Notes: generated by a model not told the origin, from the letters alone. A stretch of 64,000 bases of DNA from Curtobacterium guangdongense (GCF_049341845.1 NZ_JBMPIT010000009.1:62001-126000), one strand, 5' to 3'. Shown: positions 15,942-25,500, counted from the stretch's first letter. Numbers and translations are program-made.

Positions 15942-17329
15942 CAGGCGCTCACCTCGGCCTGGTTCGCCGCCGCGGCGGCGCGCTCCCAGCCCTGCGCAGC
16001 GACCTGCACGGCATCCCACGGGGACCCGAGCGGCGGCGTGTAGCTGAGGTCCAAGTCGATGACGTCGTCGACCGAGAGGCCGACGTGGAGGGCGGTGGCG
16101 TACGTGTCGATGCGCTTACTGATCTCCGCCGTGCGCTGCCCCACAATCTGCGCGCCGAGGAGCTTGCCGGACGGCTGGTCGGCGGTGACACTGATCGTCA
16201 GCGGCACCGCGCCCGGGTAGTACCGCTTGTGGTCATCCGCCACCGTCACCCGGGTCAGCGGCGACACGTCGAGCGCAGCGGTCTCGTGGTGGCGGAGGCC
16301 CGTGCGGGCGGCGACGAGGTCGAACACCTTCACCACCTGCGTCCCCACCGAACCGGCGAAGGTCCGGGACCCGCCGAGCATGTTCTCCCCGGCGACGCGG
16401 CCCTGCTTGTGCGCGGTCGTGCCGAGCGGCAGCCACGTCGTCCCGAGGAGCCGGTGATGCGTCACGACGCAGTCGCCCGCAGCCCAGACATGCGGCACCC
16501 CGGTGCGCATCTGCTCGTCGACGACGATCGCGCCCGCTTGCCCGAGCTGCGCCCCGGCCGCGACGGCGAGATCCGTCACCGGCCGCACGCCGACGCAGAC
16601 CACCACGAGCGCGAACGTCCCCTCCGCATCCCCGGCAGCCGTCGTCGTCGCCACCCGCCACTGGCCAGCTCCGGCCGCGATGATGCCGGTGACGGTCGCC
16701 CCGGTCAGCACGGTTGCGCCGTGTCGGCGGACTTCCGCGGTGACGAGGGACCCGAGTTCCGGGTCGAGGGTGGAGAGCACTTCCGGGCCGCGCTGGATCA
16801 GCGTCGTGTCGAACCCGCGAGCGACAAGCCCCTCGGTCATCTCGAGACCGATGTAGCCGGCGCCAACGACCGCGACGCGGCTCCCGGCAGGCAGGAGCTC
16901 CAGGGCAGCGACGACCTGCTCGGCGTCGGTCATCGAGTGCAGCAGGTGGATGCCGGGCGCACCAAACGGGATCCCGGCCGGGCGGACCGGCGCAGCGCCG
17001 GTCCCGATCAGCAGCTCGTCGTACCCGATCTGCTCCTCACCTGCCGGGCCGGTGACAGTCAGCAGTCGGCGGTCGACGTCGACGGCGGAAGCCCATGTGG
17101 AGGAGCGGACGGTCATGCCGGCGGCTTCGAGGTCCGCGCGGGTGCGGTGCGCGAGGGAGGATTCGGTGGCGACGTCGCCGGAGACCCAGTAGGGGATGCC
17201 GCAGATGGAGAAGTTCGGGAACTCGTCGGCGAGGACCACCGTCACATCGGTCGACGGGTCCAGCTCACGGGCGCGCAGCGCCGCGGCGATACCGGCGTCA
17301 CTACCGCCAACGGCAACAAGGTGAGTCAT
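15941..17329 (-). CDS. FAD-dependent NAD(P)H:disulfide oxidoreductase (CoA-disulfide reductase-like)
   Basis: 462 residues. N-terminal FAD motif HLVAVGGSDAGIAAA, then FPNFSICGIPYWVSG with the single redox cysteine typical of CoA-disulfide reductase/NADH oxidase proteins. The NAD(P)H motif VAVVGAGYIGLEMTEGL, the FAD-binding VWAAGDC and the C-terminal dimerization domain are present. First gene of the ars operon, divergent from arsR. It may maintain thiol redox state during arsenate reduction (inference). Confidence 0.85.
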   Translation of the reverse strand: MTHLVAVGGSDAGIAAALRARELDPSTDVTVVLADEFPNFSICGIPYWVSGDVATESSLAHRTRADLEAAGMTVRSSTWASAVDVDRRLLTVTGPAGEEQIGYDELLIGTGAAPVRPAGIPFGAPGIHLLHSMTDAEQVVAALELLPAGSRVAVVGAGYIGLEMTEGLVARGFDTTLIQRGPEVLSTLDPELGSLVTAEVRRHGATVLTGATVTGIIAAGAGQWRVATTTAAGDAEGTFALVVVCVGVRPVTDLAVAAGAQLGQAGAIVVDEQMRTGVPHVWAAGDCVVTHHRLLGTTWLPLGTTAHKQGRVAGENMLGGSRTFAGSVGTQVVKVFDLVAARTGLRHHETAALDVSPLTRVTVADDHKRYYPGAVPLTISVTADQPSGKLLGAQIVGQRTAEISKRIDTYATALHVGLSVDDVIDLDLSYTPPLGSPWDAVQVAAQGWERAAAAANQAEVSA

Positions 17330-17370
17330 CGGGTCGGTCCTTCACAGATCGATCGGAGGTCAAGCAGGAA

Positions 17371-17394
17371 CATCGAAACACGTCGATATCGATG
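17371..17394. promoter_or_regulatory. Candidate ArsR operator
   Basis: CATCGA at 17371-17376 and TCGATG at 17389-17394 form an interrupted palindrome with 12 bp between, 46 bp before arsR and 42 bp before the divergent ars operon. A second TCGAT copy lies inside. The region is locally AT-richer. This is where an ArsR dimer would be expected to control both directions. Confidence 0.55.
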
Positions 17395-17439
17395 AGCGCA
17401 AATATAGACCTGCGTCGAAGGGCGTGGGATGATGGTGCG

Positions 17440-17796
17440 ATGACGACGATCGAGCTGCTCCCCATCCAGGACGTCACCGCATGCTGCTCGCCCGTCACGA
17501 CCGAAGCGATGACGCAGGAGTCCGCCGAGGTCCTGGCGAAGTCACTGAAGGCAATCGCGGACCCGGCGCGCTTGCGGCTGATCTCGATGGTCGCTGCGCA
17601 CGAGGGCGCGGAAGCGTGCGTCTGCGACCTGCAGGAACCGCTCGGGCTCTCCCAGCCGACCGTGTCGCACCACCTCAAGGTGCTCGTCGACGCCGGCATC
17701 CTGCACCGCGAGAAGCGCGGCACCTGGGCATACTTCTCCCTCGTCCCCGGCGCGCTCGATTCGGTCGCGGCGCTGCTCACCTCACCCACCCGCTGA
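17440..17796 (+). CDS. arsR: ArsR-family arsenite-responsive repressor
   Basis: 118 residues, ATG 17440. Winged helix-turn-helix with recognition helix LGLSQPTVSHHLKVLVDAGI. Metal sensing: ACVCDLQEPL carries the Cys-Val-Cys of the classic arsenite site, and a further Cys pair occurs near the N-terminus (TACCSP), which could supply a third ligand. Divergently placed next to the ars operon, so it most likely represses both and releases on arsenite or antimonite. Confidence 0.92.
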   Translation: MTTIELLPIQDVTACCSPVTTEAMTQESAEVLAKSLKAIADPARLRLISMVAAHEGAEACVCDLQEPLGLSQPTVSHHLKVLVDAGILHREKRGTWAYFSLVPGALDSVAALLTSPTR

Positions 17797-17845
17797 TCAC
17801 CGAACTCGCCTCGCGACGAAGCCTCCGCACGGTGAGGATGAGGAC

Positions 17846-18250
17846 ATGACCGACGAGCAAGAATCAAACCCAATGGCGGAGGCCCGTGCACAGATACGTT
17901 GGATGATGGAGGAGCAACGCAAGCAGCCGAAGGTGTTCACCGAGGTGAAGGACAGGGACCTCGTCACCTTGATGGACCGATTCGCTGGATCGCTCGAGTT
18001 CAATTCGATGCTCGTTGCTTCGCAGCTGATCGCGGAAGTCAGCCGACGACAACTCTGGGATGCCGTCATCGAGCGGCGCACCGCCATGCTTGCTCTGGGA
18101 CATCCTGACGAGGACCGAGCGACGCTTCGAGATAGTGCGCAGCTGGAGTTGGACCACTTCCGGAACGAGCACTTCCCAGTTGACCCTGACATCTTCGGTG
18201 ATGACAAAGCAAAAGCCGAGGCAGCTTGGAATGGCTACATCCAGTTCTGA
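17846..18250 (+). CDS. Hypothetical protein, 134 residues
   Basis: Not recognised. Soluble, acidic and helix-rich; no membrane segment or known motif. ATG 17846 follows a purine-rich GAGGATGAGG ribosome site. Codon use and GC are lower than in the flanking operons, consistent with transfer. It begins 50 bp after arsR on the same strand, but nothing ties it to arsenic. Confidence 0.6.
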   Translation: MTDEQESNPMAEARAQIRWMMEEQRKQPKVFTEVKDRDLVTLMDRFAGSLEFNSMLVASQLIAEVSRRQLWDAVIERRTAMLALGHPDEDRATLRDSAQLELDHFRNEHFPVDPDIFGDDKAKAEAAWNGYIQF

Positions 18251-18330
18251 TCGAACGATCGAGCCCTGCGTCTATGGGAGCGGTTCGGCAGGCTGAGTCA
18301 GCAACCAGTGCGACGTCGTAGGAGGTTCGC

Positions 18331-19113
18331 GTGGCGATGGTAGTGCTCGAGGTTCGGTACCAATGGCCATCGCATCAGGTTGACCACTCTGCGGTCCGCC
18401 GTCACTTCAACGCTCCCCGCCTTACCGCCGCCGGCGAGGAGAACGGGCCAGTCACGTTGCGGTTCCAACCCGATGCGACCCGACCAGCCACTCTGGCGTG
18501 GGTCCTCGGGGACCGAACCACGTGGACGATCGAGCCACCCGGCGAGACGCTGCCGGGGCCCGAGGAAGCATGGAACGACTGGCAGAAGCAGGCGGACATG
18601 GCACTGTGGATGTTCCGCAGCGACCTCGCGAGCGGAGCTAAATGTCACTCGGTTGTCGACGCCCTACTCATCGGTGAGGTCCAGTTCTACGCAGCGGACG
18701 GAAACACCGTCATGCGGTACCCCCATGAACCAATGCCGAAGGAGACCCCGCAACCTGACGGCTACGTCGCAAGTGAGATGGGAAAGGCGTGGGCTGACAA
18801 CTGGGAGTTCGCTTTCGAGCTCTTAGACGGCGATGATGATGATTGCGTTGGACTGATTTGGCAAGCAGATGAGCGCCGATGGCTGAAGGCTGGCACCTAC
18901 GAACCGGTCGACAAAGACGAATACCCTGAGCTGATCCGCTTTGCCGAGCAGGATCTCCTGCGCATCCGCCGCGCTGAACAGATCGCGGATGAGTGGTACG
19001 CGGCGTACCTACTGGTCCTCATCAACCTGTTCCCTGACGGAGTCAGCATCGAGCATCGACGACGGGCAGTTCGGCACGACGACCTGAGCGCCGGCTGGCA
19101 TAGCACCGAGTAG
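18331..19113 (+). CDS. Hypothetical protein, 260 residues
   Basis: Not recognised. GTG 18331 has an excellent AGGAGG ribosome site; an ATG two codons later is the alternative. Acidic, soluble, rich in Trp and Asp, with a run of Asp in the middle (LLDGDDDD). No signal peptide or catalytic motif seen. Followed 8 bp later by a strong terminator. The gene is in a lower-GC patch and is probably acquired. Confidence 0.6.
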   Translation: MAMVVLEVRYQWPSHQVDHSAVRRHFNAPRLTAAGEENGPVTLRFQPDATRPATLAWVLGDRTTWTIEPPGETLPGPEEAWNDWQKQADMALWMFRSDLASGAKCHSVVDALLIGEVQFYAADGNTVMRYPHEPMPKETPQPDGYVASEMGKAWADNWEFAFELLDGDDDDCVGLIWQADERRWLKAGTYEPVDKDEYPELIRFAEQDLLRIRRAEQIADEWYAAYLLVLINLFPDGVSIEHRRRAVRHDDLSAGWHSTE

Positions 19114-19120
19114 GGATCCA

Positions 19121-19153
19121 CCACTCCGCGCGGACACCGACGGCGCGGAGTGG
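19121..19153 (+). terminator. Rho-independent-type hairpin
   Basis: Perfect 11-bp inverted repeat (CCACTCCGCGC at 19121-19131, complement at 19143-19153), 8 bp after the stop of the 260-residue gene. No long T run follows, as is common in GC-rich actinobacteria. Confidence 0.75.
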
Positions 19154-19200
19154 TTACGACGATGCCCTGTTGTCACTGGGAACTGAGGTGGACCGACGGG

Positions 19201-19251
19201 ACTGCCAATCAACGTGTCCAAGTCCGTATTTCAGACACGTTGCGTGGCAGT
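19201..19251. repeat. 51-bp interrupted palindrome
   Basis: ACTGCCA (19201-19207) and CAACGTGTC (19210-19218) are mirrored by GACACGTTG (19234-19242) and TGGCAGT (19245-19251), an 18-bp arm with two mismatched positions and a 15-bp centre. It lies in a gene-free stretch beside a decayed recombinase. Could be a recombination site, an operator or a cruciform-forming repeat. Confidence 0.6.
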
Positions 19252-19306
19252 TGGACAATTTAGCTGGCGGACGACCCCATCCGCGTGGGGAGAAACCTCC
19301 CCCGTT

Positions 19307-19338
19307 CACGAGAACATAACCCAAGATGCCACCGCGAT
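19307..19338 (+). repeat. Degenerate direct repeat related to the dnaB 3' end (copy 1)
   Basis: 32-bp stretch beginning CACGAGAACAT and containing CCACCGCGAT. By eye it matches copy 2 (19602-19633) at 25 of 32 positions and dnaB codons at 20721-20752 at 22 of 32, all in the same orientation. The flanking 19254-19500 holds no convincing gene. Confidence 0.45.
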
Positions 19339-19541
19339 GGTCTCTACCAGTTCGGTGAAGACCGCCTATCGCGAATTAGTTGCACTACCGAGAACGCCCT
19401 CGCGGCGGCCTGAAGTCGGAATCGCGGCCGTTAAAACCGAAATGGTCCGGAAGGCCCGCGACGACCTGTTGCCCTAGGACCTGGGGCTGACCGATGGACA
19501 CGAAAGTCTGGAATCGGACACTTTCGCTTGGAACCCACAAC

Positions 19542-19604
19542 GGCTCACGGCTCACGGCTCACGGCTCACGGCTCACGGCTCACGGCTCACGGCTCACGGC
19601 TCAC
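19542..19604 (+). repeat. Nine tandem copies of GGCTCAC
   Basis: Nine exact, uninterrupted copies of the 7-mer GGCTCAC (63 bp), running straight into copy 2 of the dnaB-like repeat. Non-coding as far as I can tell. Expected to vary in copy number by slippage. Confidence 0.95.
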
Positions 19605-19633
19605 GAGAACATCCCGCAAATTGTCACCGTGAT
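19602..19633 (+). repeat. Degenerate direct repeat related to the dnaB 3' end (copy 2)
   Basis: 32 bp matching dnaB 20721-20752 at 25 of 32 positions, including the exact blocks CGAGAACATCCCG and CACCGTGAT. On the minus strand it reads ITVTICGMFS, echoing the DnaB C-terminal ITVAFHGMFS. Candidate remnant of an attachment-site duplication at the 3' end of dnaB. Confidence 0.5.
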
Positions 19634-19674
19634 GGTGGTGTGGTCTGGTGTGCCATCGGACTGGTCCCAGAAGG

Positions 19675-20583
19675 TCACAAAGACGAGACGATGTCAGCCA
19701 TCAGGAGCTCATCGCGAAGACCGTCCAACTCACCCCGGCTCTGACCGGCCCGGTGCCGCACCTCGTCGAGGATCGACGCAACATCCTGAACCGTGAGAGC
19801 TTCCACGTGTCTCGTCCCTAATCGACGGAACAAGGGGGACTTCTCTAGCCCGGCCGGCGACGAGATGGCGGCAACTAAGCAAACATGACCGTACTGCCCA
19901 GCATTGACCATCAGCTCTTCCCGCGGCATGATGTGGGCGCACCACCTGACGAAGGCACATGCGGGGCACAATTGGGCCTGCCGGATCACAGGAATCCAAA
20001 TGATGTCAGCGGAAGAAGTCGACACCCGAAGGCCGTCCCCAGGGTCTGCAAGCACATCACCGACACGCAGGGCCGTCAGGCTCGCGTATGTCAATCCTCC
20101 GACCGCTCCGATGAGAAGCAACGCTCGGGCGCGGTCCCTATCTGCTTCCTCGAGAGAGACTTCGATAGCTTCCAGCAAACTCTCAAGCGCGTTCACCGCC
20201 GGGAAGGACTGGCACTTCGCGCGATCTTGATATTTGATGAAGTTCGTTAGAACGGTGGGCACCGGTGAAGCGGATCTAATCCGAGGAAGGTGTGCTTCCA
20301 CGTGAATTGCGTCGATGAGATCAATCCAACTCTTGAGCCGGCCAGCCGAATGAGCAAGTGCGCCTGAGTCATCGATCTCGCGGGACCGATCGAGTAAATA
20401 ACTTGCCACTACCAGGCCCGAAGCAGGCAAAGAGCTGATCGCGCGCCGTGCACACCACGCCTCAAAATCCGCCCAGGGGTCTGGCGTACGTCGACGTCGA
20501 GGCTCGGGGTCGAGAGCGAAGCTCCTGGGTGCTCCATTGAACGGCACAGACGCCGGCGCGGGTAGGTAGGGCGGAACCCTCAT
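19675..20583 (-). CDS. Degenerate tyrosine-recombinase-like protein
   Basis: 302 residues. The N-terminal 120 residues look like a SAM-like core-binding domain (WADFEAWCARRAISSLPASG). RDRARALLLIGAVGG followed by LTALRVGDV resembles the start of a phage-integrase catalytic domain. However, the first catalytic Arg position reads GGLTYASL instead of G-x-R-x-SEL, and no HxxR or Tyr motif follows; the protein stops about where these should begin. It is probably a decayed or repurposed integrase. Located directly downstream of dnaB on the same strand, in lower-GC DNA. Confidence 0.55.
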   Translation of the reverse strand: MRVPPYLPAPASVPFNGAPRSFALDPEPRRRRTPDPWADFEAWCARRAISSLPASGLVVASYLLDRSREIDDSGALAHSAGRLKSWIDLIDAIHVEAHLPRIRSASPVPTVLTNFIKYQDRAKCQSFPAVNALESLLEAIEVSLEEADRDRARALLLIGAVGGLTYASLTALRVGDVLADPGDGLRVSTSSADIIWIPVIRQAQLCPACAFVRWCAHIMPREELMVNAGQYGHVCLVAAISSPAGLEKSPLFRRLGTRHVEALTVQDVASILDEVRHRAGQSRGELDGLRDELLMADIVSSL

Positions 20584-20698
20584 GATGACGATCCGATCCT
20601 TGGCTCATCGTCCGCCATGTAGGCGGTCCGCTTCACTCGAACGGACCATCTCCTGGGCGGGGGGACCATCTAGTTGGGACATCGACAGCGACAGCGGA

Positions 20699-22066
20699 CT
20701 ACTGCGGCATGTCCACGAACCGCGAGAACATCCCGTGGAACGCCACCGTGATCGTGTCCGTCGGCCCGTTACGGTGCTTCGCCACGATGAGGTCCGCTTC
20801 CCCTTGCCGCGGGTTGTCCTTCTCGTACGCGGACTCACGGTGGAGCAGGATCACCATGTCGGCGTCCTGCTCGATGGAGCCCGACTCACGCAGGTCGGAG
20901 ATCATCGGCTTCTTGTCCGCTCGCTGCTCGGGTCCACGGTTCAGCTGCGACAGCGCGATGACGGGGACCTGGAGCTCCTTCGCCATGAGCTTCAGCGCAC
21001 GCGAGAACTCGGAGACCTCTTGCTGGCGCGATTCGACCTTCTTGCCGGAGGTCATCAGCTGCAGGTAGTCGATGACCACGAGCTTGAGGTTGTGCTGCTG
21101 CTTGAGCCGGCGGCACTTCGCGCGGATCTCGACGAGGGTCATGTTGGGGGAGTCGTCGATGTAGAACGGCGCGTCGTTGATGCGCCCACGGGTCTGCGCG
21201 ATGGTGGTCCAGTCGCGGGAGTCGACGGTGCCCTTGCGCATGTGCTGCAGCGGCACGCTGGTCTCGGCGGACAGCAGACGCATCGCGATCTCGGCGCGGC
21301 CCATCTCGAGCGAGAAGAACGCAGCCGTCTGGTCGTGCTTGACGGCTGCGGCGCGGCAGAGGTCGAGCGCGAGCGTGGACTTCCCGAGCGCGGGGCGGGC
21401 GGCGATGATGATGAGCTGCCCCGGGTGGAAGCCGTTCGTCAGGCCGTCGAGTTGGGCGAACCCGGTCGGGACGCCCGTCATCTGCCCGTCGCGACCCTTG
21501 GCGGCTTCGATCTCGTCGATGGCGGCACCGATGGCGTCGGTGAGGGGCACGTAGTCCTCGGTCTGGACGCCGCCGGCGACGTTGTAGACCTCCGCCTGGG
21601 CACTGTTGACGAGGTCGGTGACCTCACCTTCGGACGCGTAGCCCATCTGGACGATCCGGGTGCCGGCGTCGACGAGGCGACGGAGCACCGCCTTCTCGGC
21701 GACGATGCCGGCGTAGTACCCGGCGTTCGCGGCGGTGGGCACCATGCTCGTCACACTGTGCAGGTACTCGGCGCCACCGGCACGGGACAGCAGACCGGTC
21801 TTGGTCAGCTCGTCGGTGACGGCGATGACGTCGGTCGGCTCACCGTGGGAGTACAGCGACAGGATCGCGTCGAAGATGACCTCGTGCTTGGGGATGTAGA
21901 AGTCCACGCCACGTGCGGTCTCGATGACGTCGGCGACGGCGTCCTTCGAGAGGAGCATGCCGCCGATGGTCGACTGCTCGGCGAGGAGGTCGTGCGGCGG
22001 CGTGCGCTCCATGCCACCGCGCTCCGCGTAGTCCTGCGGTGCGGGCTCAAGATGCGCGATCGACAC
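20699..22066 (-). CDS. dnaB: Replicative DNA helicase
   Basis: 455 residues, the usual length without an intein. N-terminal primase-interacting domain (PPHDLLAEQSTIGGMLLS), then the RecA-like motor with Walker A ARPALGKST, VVIDYLQLM (Walker B) and ALSQLNRGPEQR. GTG 22066 is preceded by GAGGAG. Unwinds DNA at the fork. Separated from rplI by the T7SS-like locus, whereas the rpsF-ssb-rpsR-rplI-dnaB order is usual in relatives. Confidence 0.98.
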   Translation of the reverse strand: MSIAHLEPAPQDYAERGGMERTPPHDLLAEQSTIGGMLLSKDAVADVIETARGVDFYIPKHEVIFDAILSLYSHGEPTDVIAVTDELTKTGLLSRAGGAEYLHSVTSMVPTAANAGYYAGIVAEKAVLRRLVDAGTRIVQMGYASEGEVTDLVNSAQAEVYNVAGGVQTEDYVPLTDAIGAAIDEIEAAKGRDGQMTGVPTGFAQLDGLTNGFHPGQLIIIAARPALGKSTLALDLCRAAAVKHDQTAAFFSLEMGRAEIAMRLLSAETSVPLQHMRKGTVDSRDWTTIAQTRGRINDAPFYIDDSPNMTLVEIRAKCRRLKQQHNLKLVVIDYLQLMTSGKKVESRQQEVSEFSRALKLMAKELQVPVIALSQLNRGPEQRADKKPMISDLRESGSIEQDADMVILLHRESAYEKDNPRQGEADLIVAKHRNGPTDTITVAFHGMFSRFVDMPQ

Positions 22067-22173
22067 ACGGTCTCCTCTTGTTCTGCGACCTGCCCCGGAC
22101 GAAACCGGTCCAGGCAGTTCTACCCCGAGCGACCGACATCCCCGAGTCGCTGGGCCAAGCTACGGGTACGGAG

Positions 22174-22269
22174 TTATCCCCACAAAACATGCCTGTGGAT
22201 AACTCTGTGGACGAATCGCGGAACACGCCGGAAGTTCGTGTGGACAACTGTGGACAGTGCTGTGCACAA
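22174..22269. promoter_or_regulatory. DnaA-box cluster upstream of dnaB
   Basis: The gene-free stretch 22067-22584 carries several DnaA-box-like 9-mers: TGTGGATAA at 22194-22202 and TGTGGACAA at 22239-22247 (both perfect in reverse), TTATCCCCA at 22174, TGTGGACGA at 22206, TGTGGACAG at 22249 and TGTGCACAA at 22261. They lie 110-200 bp before the dnaB start, on its upstream side, and could control dnaB or titrate DnaA. The rest of the gap (22270-22584) shows only AT-richer promoter-like DNA. Confidence 0.7.
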
Positions 22270-22584
22270 CCACCCCTCCGAACACACTTTCGACCACTTG
22301 ATCTGGGCTTTTCAATTCCACACTGTGTGTGGAAAAGTGGGGTTCAACGTGCAGTTGAAGGTTCTCGATTTGACGTTTCCACTGTGTAAAACGACTTGAC
22401 AAACGCGAGCCTGTGGGCAGCTTTCCCGGCTGGCTCCCAGGCACTCCCGACACCGCGCCGGACGTAACCGGTCAGGCCAGCGCACCCGAGCCTCCAGGCC
22501 GCCGCGCAGCGGATCGGTAACCGCCCAGCGCAACGCGGCAGACAACCAGGACCAGTGAGGCGCCGAGCACCCACCCGACCCGTC

Positions 22585-25500
22585 TCAGCGCTCGGCCAAC
22601 TCCCCGGCCTCGCTGCCCGTCCGCGTCGCCGCCGTCACCAGCGGCACCTGCAACGTCGACGCCAGCCCCGTCCCCAGGTGCACGAACGCCGTCCCCGGCT
22701 CGATCCGCGTGGAGATCGACGAGCGGGAGATCCGGACGCCGATCAGGTCCCCGGCGAGCGTGTCCTGCGGCGAGAGCAGCGCACCACGACGGTTCTTCTT
22801 GGCGTCGACCTGCCACCCTCCGAACCCGGCGGCGAGCCCGGTCGTGTTGCCACCGAGCAGCAGCCCCTGCCCGTTGTCCGCCGCGGCACGACCCCAGTCG
22901 CGGAGCCACTTGGCTGCCGAGCAGTCGATGAGGAGCTCGCCGTCGTCGACCACCAGCACCGTGGAACCACCAGTCAGGACGGGGGACAGCTCCTCCACAG
23001 TGACGTCGTCCCCGGTGAACACCGCGCGGACGCCGGGCAGCCCTGCCAGGTCTCGGACGGCACCCTGTCGCGGCGCGAGCACGACGAGTTGCGTCCCACT
23101 CGCGAGCAGCGACCGCGCCATCGACGCCAGCATCGTCGAGCGCCCGGACCGCGACGGCCCGGCGACGATGAACGTGCCGCCTCCGGTGGACAGGTCGACG
23201 GTCTGCAGCTCCATGTCGTCGCCGCCGATCCCGGTCACGGCGACCATCGGCGTCAGGACGGGCGCCGAGGACAGCGCGAGCGCCCCGTCGAGGTCCAGGT
23301 CCTTCGGCAGCGCGTCGACGCGGAACGGCCGCGGGCCCGGCGCGGCGCCGACCCCAGCACCGAGCGACGCCGCCAACGCCCGGATCGCAGCCGCCTGCCC
23401 CTGTCCGGACACGTCCGGCCCGAGCGAGGCGAACTGCAGCTCGATGCCCGACTCGGCGCGGAAACCCCGTCCGGCCGGGATCGACGCCGGGAGCTTCCGG
23501 TGGTTGATGCCGCCGAGCGAGTAGTCGAGCCGGTCGGTCAGGCGCAGGACGATCTTGTCGTCGGTGAGCGTCGACATCCGCGACGACAGCAGGGTGCGGT
23601 CGCCGGAGATCACGATGTGGATGCCCGCGGCCGCTCCGTCGCGGAGGAGGGACTGCACCGAGTCGGTCAGGGCACCGCCGTCGACCTCGCCCAGCGACGT
23701 GGTGAAGTTCTCCCACCGGTCGATGAGCACGAGCACGTGCGGCAGCTGCTCTCCCGGCGCGGCGAGGAGCCGCTGTTCGGTGATGTCGGATGCGCTCGCG
23801 GCGGCGATGACGTCGTGCCGACGGGCGGTCTCGCGGCTGAGCCGGTCGATGAGCCGCGTCGCACGCTCGACCTGCGTGCGCTGCACGACCGCGCCGCAGT
23901 GCGGCAGCGCCTGCAGCGACGCGAGCGCGCCGTTGCCGCAGTCGATCGCGTAGAGGTGCAGGTCGGTGGAGGGGATGGCGGACGCCGCGGACGCGGCGAT
24001 CGTCCGGAGCGCCAGGGACCGCCCGGAACCGGGGGCTCCGACGATGAACAGGTGGTTGAAGCGGTCGAGGTCGATCTCCGCTGCGCGCTGCTCCTGGGTG
24101 TCCGGCAGGTCCTCGGTGCCGAAGGGGAAGCGGAGCGCGTCCTCGTCGGCGGTCAGGGCCCGCCCGGCTCCGACGGCCGCCGTGCCGACGGCGTCGAGCG
24201 GCAGCAGCTCGGGCAGCGGCGGCAACCACGGACTGTGCAGGGGGCCGATCCCGAGTCGCTCACGCGCCTCGCCCATCGCACCGACGAGCACCGACAGGTC
24301 GGTCGCGGCCGACGCGCGGTCGCTCCGCACGGGACGGGCGGGCGGTGCGGTCGCGAAGTCGCGCCAGTCGAGCACACGGACGAACGGGAGGCTCGTGGCC
24401 GGGTCCTCGTCACCGGCCCACTTCCCGCCGACGCGAGCCGATTGGAACGGGACGACCGACGAGTGTCCGAGGCGCGCGAACGCGCGCCCCGGCACGCTCT
24501 TCGGGATGCGTGCCGCGTCCGCGACGTCGATGACGTCGGTGCTCTCGCCCGAGTCCGTCATGCGGAGCGCGACGCGGAGGTTCGTGTTCGCGCGGATGTC
24601 CGGGCCGACGACGCCGCCCGGGCGCTGCGTGGCGAGGATGAGGTGCACGCCGAGGGACCGACCGCGCTGGGCGATCCCGATCAGGCCGGACACGAAGTCG
24701 GGGAGTTCGGTGACCATCGCGGCGAACTCGTCGATGACGAGCACGAGCCGGGGCATCGCCTCGCCCGTGCCACCGCGTTCCAGGTGCGCCTCGTGGTCCT
24801 CGATGTCCTTGGCACCGGACGCGGCGAGGATGTGCTCGCGTCGGGTGAGCTCGGCACGGAGGGACCGGAGCGCACGCTCGACGAGGTGCTGGTCGAGGTC
24901 GGTGACGAGCCCGACGGTGTGGGGCAGGTCGGACGCCACGCTGAAGGCAGCGCCACCCTTGTAGTCGACGAGCACGAAGGTCATCTGGTCCGGACGGTTG
25001 GCGAGTGCGAGCGACGCGACGAGGGTCTGCAGGAACTCGGACTTGCCCGAACCGGTCGTGCCCGCGACGAGACCGTGCGGGCCGTCCTTCACGAGGTCCA
25101 GCGCGAACGCCCCGTCGATCCCCACACCCACGACCGCCGACGTCGTCGCTGCGCCGCGCTGCCACCGCTCCGCGACGACCGCACCGGACGGCTGCGGCAG
25201 ATCGACCACGTCGAGCAGCCGCGCGGCATCGGGCACCAGGCCGTCGCCGTCCGAGCCACTCGTGTCCCGCAGCGGGGACACGGCACGGGCCACGTCGTCG
25301 TACCAGTCGTCCTCGACGCGGTCGGCGAGCACGAGCTCCACGGGCGCGGAGAGCTGCCGCCGCAGGACCAGCTCGGTCTCAGTCCGGTGGGTCACCGTGG
25401 CGACGCACTCCTCGGGGAGCTGCCACTCCTCCTCGTCGAGGCACACCAGTCGGATGCCGCATGCGGGACCGTCGCGGAGGAGTCCCACGACGCCGGGCAT

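Noticed and set aside
19214..19477. 87-residue open frame in the repeat region
   Set aside because: No ribosome site, no recognisable protein features, and it overlaps a palindrome and a dnaB-like repeat.
19542..19604. Tandem GGCTCAC array as a CRISPR
   Set aside because: Units are 7 bp and contiguous with no spacers, and no cas genes are present.
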